In this document: positions 4,692 to 6,768 of the stretch, piece after piece
Layout of the letters: each line of letters starts with the position of its first letter
How positions within the stretch are numbered: position 1 is the stretch's first letter
Assembly (NCBI GenBank): GCA_013043915.1
Contig: JABEVH010000289.1
Coordinates: 1 to 6,768 of the forward strand
Length of the DNA: 6,768 nt
Reading direction: 5' to 3'
Origin: Pseudomonadales bacterium
GTDB lineage: Bacteria > Pseudomonadota > Gammaproteobacteria > Pseudomonadales > Moraxellaceae
Notes under the pieces: model-generated
What the model saw: the letters and a program-made list of their open reading frames with translations, nothing else
Databases searched by the model: none
What the model was told of the DNA's origin: nothing
Position numbers and translations under genes: made by a program

Positions 4692-5843
4692 ATGGAGTTT
4701 GAATGGGTGTCAACGATGGGTCGCCTGCGTTCCTTGGCGCAGGATTTGGCCGTGAAACCTTTGCTGGCGGTTGATACGGAATTTGTACGGGTGGATACGT
4801 TTTATCCCTTGCCAGGCCTGCTGCAAATGGCTGATCGCGAACAGGCTTGGCTTGTCGATCCCCTGGCTTTGCCACGGCCGCATGAATTGGCGCGAGTATT
4901 TTATGGCGATGCTTGTACCAAAGTGTTGCATGCCTGCTTTGAAGATCTTGAAGTACTTGAGCAACTCACCCAATTACGATGTCGTGCGATTTTTGACACT
5001 CAGTTGGCAGCTGCTTATCTGGGGCATGGCTTGCAGATAGGCTATCAGAAGTTGTTGCAAGAAGAATTGGCGATCACTATTCGCAAGGAAGAGTCGCGCT
5101 CTGATTGGTTGCAGCGCCCTTTGACACCAGAGCAGCTGCGTTATGCGGTACAGGATGTTGAACATCTGTTGCCTCTGTATGATCGTTTGCAGCAACGTTT
5201 ACAGGCATTAGGTCATTGGGAGCGGGTTCTTGAGGATAATCTTTTGCTGCTGAGTGAGGTTCCTGAGCCGGTGGAGCCGGAACTGGTCTACCGTGATGTA
5301 GCTAATGCCTGGCGTCTCAAACGGCAGCAGCTGGCCGTTTTACAGGCCTTGTGCCTGTGGCGGGAAACCGAAGCCGTACGGCGCAATATGCCGCGCAGTT
5401 TTCTGCTGCGCAATAACAGTCTCTTGCCTTTGGCGCAGCAGCAACCTGTACACAAATCTCAACTGGCTTTGGTGGAGGGTATGACCCCTCGTATCTTGCG
5501 TCGCGAAGGTGATGCTTTGCTTGAGGTGATTCGCACAGCACAGCACAGTAATGCAGCTGCGTGGCCTGCATTATTGCCTTGGCCCTGGCCTCGTGAGTTG
5601 CGTGATATTATGATGGGTCTGAAGCAGGCTTTGGAGCCTCAGGCGGCTGTCTTGGGATTGCCGCTGGATGTGCTTATTCGCAAGAGGCACTATGAAGAAT
5701 TGCTGGAGTGTTTTATGCGGCAGCGAGAACCTCGTGCCCGGTGGTTAGGCTGGCGTCATGATGTCGTGTTTGAGCCTGCCATGCACTATTTGGCTCCGCA
5801 TCGGGATGAACTGGAGCAATGGCAGGCGAGGCGATGGCGATGA
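4692..5843 (+). CDS. rnd: Ribonuclease D
   Basis: A 3'-to-5' exoribonuclease of the DEDDy class that trims tRNA precursors and other small stable RNAs in the cytoplasm. From ATG 4692 the protein has 383 residues, close to E. coli RNase D. The exonuclease domain comes first: ExoI DTEFVR with D28 and E30; ExoII HACFEDLEVL with D85; ExoIII YAVQDVEHL with Y151 and D155. These positions coincide with the catalytic residues I recall for the E. coli enzyme, so the start at 4692 is preferred over the in-frame ATG at 4653, which would add 13 unconserved residues. An HRDC RNA-binding domain follows at about 200-285 (YRDVANAWRLKRQQLAVLQ ... PRSFLLRNNSLL ... LALVEGMTPRILRREG), then a C-terminal helical region. 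The Shine-Dalgarno is weak. The stop codon overlaps the ycgL start, indicating an operon. Confidence 0.93.
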   Translation: MEFEWVSTMGRLRSLAQDLAVKPLLAVDTEFVRVDTFYPLPGLLQMADREQAWLVDPLALPRPHELARVFYGDACTKVLHACFEDLEVLEQLTQLRCRAIFDTQLAAAYLGHGLQIGYQKLLQEELAITIRKEESRSDWLQRPLTPEQLRYAVQDVEHLLPLYDRLQQRLQALGHWERVLEDNLLLLSEVPEPVEPELVYRDVANAWRLKRQQLAVLQALCLWRETEAVRRNMPRSFLLRNNSLLPLAQQQPVHKSQLALVEGMTPRILRREGDALLEVIRTAQHSNAAAWPALLPWPWPRELRDIMMGLKQALEPQAAVLGLPLDVLIRKRHYEELLECFMRQREPRARWLGWRHDVVFEPAMHYLAPHRDELEQWQARRWR

Positions 5844-6133
5844 GCTTGGTGGTCTGTTCGGTGTATAAGACTCTTAAACGAGCTGATACCTATTTGTATG
5901 TGATTCGTGAGGAAGGTTTAAAACGAGTGCCTTCTGCCTTATTGGAGCGTATGGAGCCTTTGCAGCATGTTATGGACATGCCGTGGCGTTCAGATCGTGA
6001 TCTTGCGCGTGTGCGTGCTGATGTGTTACATCGAGCCTTGATTGAGCAGGGTTATTTCTTGCAGTTACCTCCTGCCCCGGATGATGAAACGAGGGAATTC
6101 CTTGGCCGTATTCAGCAGCGTGATAAGTCATGA
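5840..6133 (+). CDS. ycgL: YcgL-domain protein
   Basis: A small YcgL-family protein of 97 residues, about the usual length. Recognisable features are the N-terminal strand with DTYLYV (16-21), VPSALLERM (30-38) and the conserved LIEQGYFLQLPPAP (67-80). The structure of the family is known but its biochemical role is not well established, so none is assigned. Three in-frame ATGs occur (5819, 5834, 5840). The last is preferred because GAGG (5828-5831) lies 8 bases before it, the protein then begins directly at the conserved strand, and it forms an ATGA overlap with the rnd stop. This implies translational coupling to rnd and, through another ATGA, to the next gene. Confidence 0.88.
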   Translation: MSLVVCSVYKTLKRADTYLYVIREEGLKRVPSALLERMEPLQHVMDMPWRSDRDLARVRADVLHRALIEQGYFLQLPPAPDDETREFLGRIQQRDKS

Positions 6134-6576
6134 ATATTCGGCCAGCCTGGCTGAAGCGCCCCCTGCATGAGCTGAGCTCCGAACAATGGGAGTCCTTATG
6201 TGATGGCTGTGGTCGCTGCTGTTTGCACAAGCTGGAAGATGAGGAGTCGGGTGATGTGGTTTATACGCGCATTGCCTGCACCTTGCTCGACACGAGTTCG
6301 GCACAATGCCAGGATTATCCTAACCGTCAGTCGCGAGTGCCTGGGTGTGTACAAATTACTCCCGGCAATGTCCATAGTCTCTATTGGTTGCCAAGAACCT
6401 GTGCCTACCGATTGCGCGCAGAGGGAAGGCGATTGTACGATTGGCATCCCCTGCTCTCAGGTACGCAGGAAACAGTCAAGCAGGCGGGTATCAGCGTGAT
6501 GGGACGGGCTATAAGTGAAGATAAAGTGGAAGAAGATGCCTATGAAGATCATGTGGTACGTTGGGTGAAATCATGA
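6130..6576 (+). CDS. ycgN: YcgN/UPF0260 family cysteine-rich protein
   Basis: A 148-residue protein of the UPF0260 (YcgN) family, related to YkgJ-type putative metal-chelating proteins. The hallmark is CDGCGRCC near the N-terminus (C24, C27, C30, C31), with further conserved-looking cysteines C50, C60, C73 and C91. Eight cysteines in a small cytoplasmic protein suggest zinc or iron-sulfur binding, but the metal and function are unproven. Other family features seen are YTRIACTLLD, CQDYPNRQ, the PGC turn, and WLPRTCAYR followed by WHPLLSG (105-111). The length is normal. The ATG overlaps the ycgL stop as ATGA with only a weak Shine-Dalgarno, so translation probably depends on re-initiation. Confidence 0.9.
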   Translation: MNIRPAWLKRPLHELSSEQWESLCDGCGRCCLHKLEDEESGDVVYTRIACTLLDTSSAQCQDYPNRQSRVPGCVQITPGNVHSLYWLPRTCAYRLRAEGRRLYDWHPLLSGTQETVKQAGISVMGRAISEDKVEEDAYEDHVVRWVKS

Positions 6577-6768
6577 CCCAGTCCTGGCTGATTGCTTTAT
6601 TGGTTTATGTGGTGAGCGGACTATTGCTCATGCTGCTGGCCCATATATTATTGCAGCGTTGGTGGCCAGGGGCTAGGGCTGGATTGCTTGTGGCCATGGC
6701 AATTCTGATATTCACCCCTGGCCCTTCAGATGTCACCTTCTCCCATGTGGGGCCGGCCATCATGGGGG
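6573..6768 (+). CDS. Membrane protein, N-terminal part, cut by the window end
   Basis: The frame opens at ATG 6573, which overlaps the ycgN stop as ATGA, and remains open for 65 codons to the window end. The sequence has two hydrophobic stretches, about residues 5-28 (WLIALLVYVVSGLLLMLLAH...) and 36-48 (AGLLVAMAILIF), joined by a short QRWWPGAR segment. The positive-inside rule would put that loop in the cytoplasm. Only GGGTGA (6563-6568) precedes the start as a possible Shine-Dalgarno. I do not recognise the family from this part. Position makes it the fourth gene of the rnd operon. Confidence 0.7.
   Translation, partial: MTQSWLIALLVYVVSGLLLMLLAHILLQRWWPGARAGLLVAMAILIFTPGPSDVTFSHVGPAIMG

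Noticed and set aside
1..6768. CRISPR array, tRNA or rRNA genes
   Set aside because: No regularly spaced direct repeats, tRNA cloverleaf or rRNA sequence was seen on either strand.

Overview
The window reads as a piece of a gammaproteobacterial chromosome. The best evidence is a compact rnd (RNase D) - ycgL - ycgN block, three gene families typical of Gammaproteobacteria and often neighbours in Pseudomonas/Oceanospirillales-type genomes, together with an inner-membrane Lif-type foldase, a feature of Gram-negative secretion. I cannot name genus or species.

Layout. Positions 1-603 hold no convincing gene. They contain a GC-rich inverted repeat resembling the terminal hairpins of IS200/IS605-type elements (about 110-165), a 9-bp perfect inverted repeat enclosing an 8-bp hairpin (351-461), and the leader of the first gene. 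Next comes a two-gene cassette: a secreted endoglycoceramidase-like GH5 glycosidase (604-2031), a strong intercistronic hairpin (2043-2068) and a short membrane-anchored lipase-foldase (Lif)-like protein (2084-2758). A convergent TetR-family repressor (2813-3355, minus) follows, divergent from a long-chain-type acyl-CoA dehydrogenase (3463-4599). Their shared intergenic region carries a near-perfect 22-bp palindrome lying over a good sigma-70-like promoter. The right part is rnd (4692-5843), ycgL (5840-6133), ycgN (6130-6576) and the start of a membrane-protein gene (6573 to the window end). All three junctions in this last group are ATGA stop/start overlaps.

How the genes may work together. 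The most interesting unit is the GH5-Lif pair. Known Lif proteins are steric chaperones that fold secreted lipases in the periplasm. Here a shortened Lif-like protein lies directly behind a glycosidase whose relatives act on glycolipids, and no lipase gene is visible. The simplest hypothesis is a dedicated foldase for a secreted glycolipid hydrolase; this is inference. The TetR/acyl-CoA dehydrogenase pair looks like a self-contained, acyl-CoA-responsive fatty-acid catabolism switch. The rnd block is housekeeping (RNA processing plus two conserved small proteins) and is probably translationally coupled.

Motif reading and start choices were done by eye. No database search or folding calculation was run.
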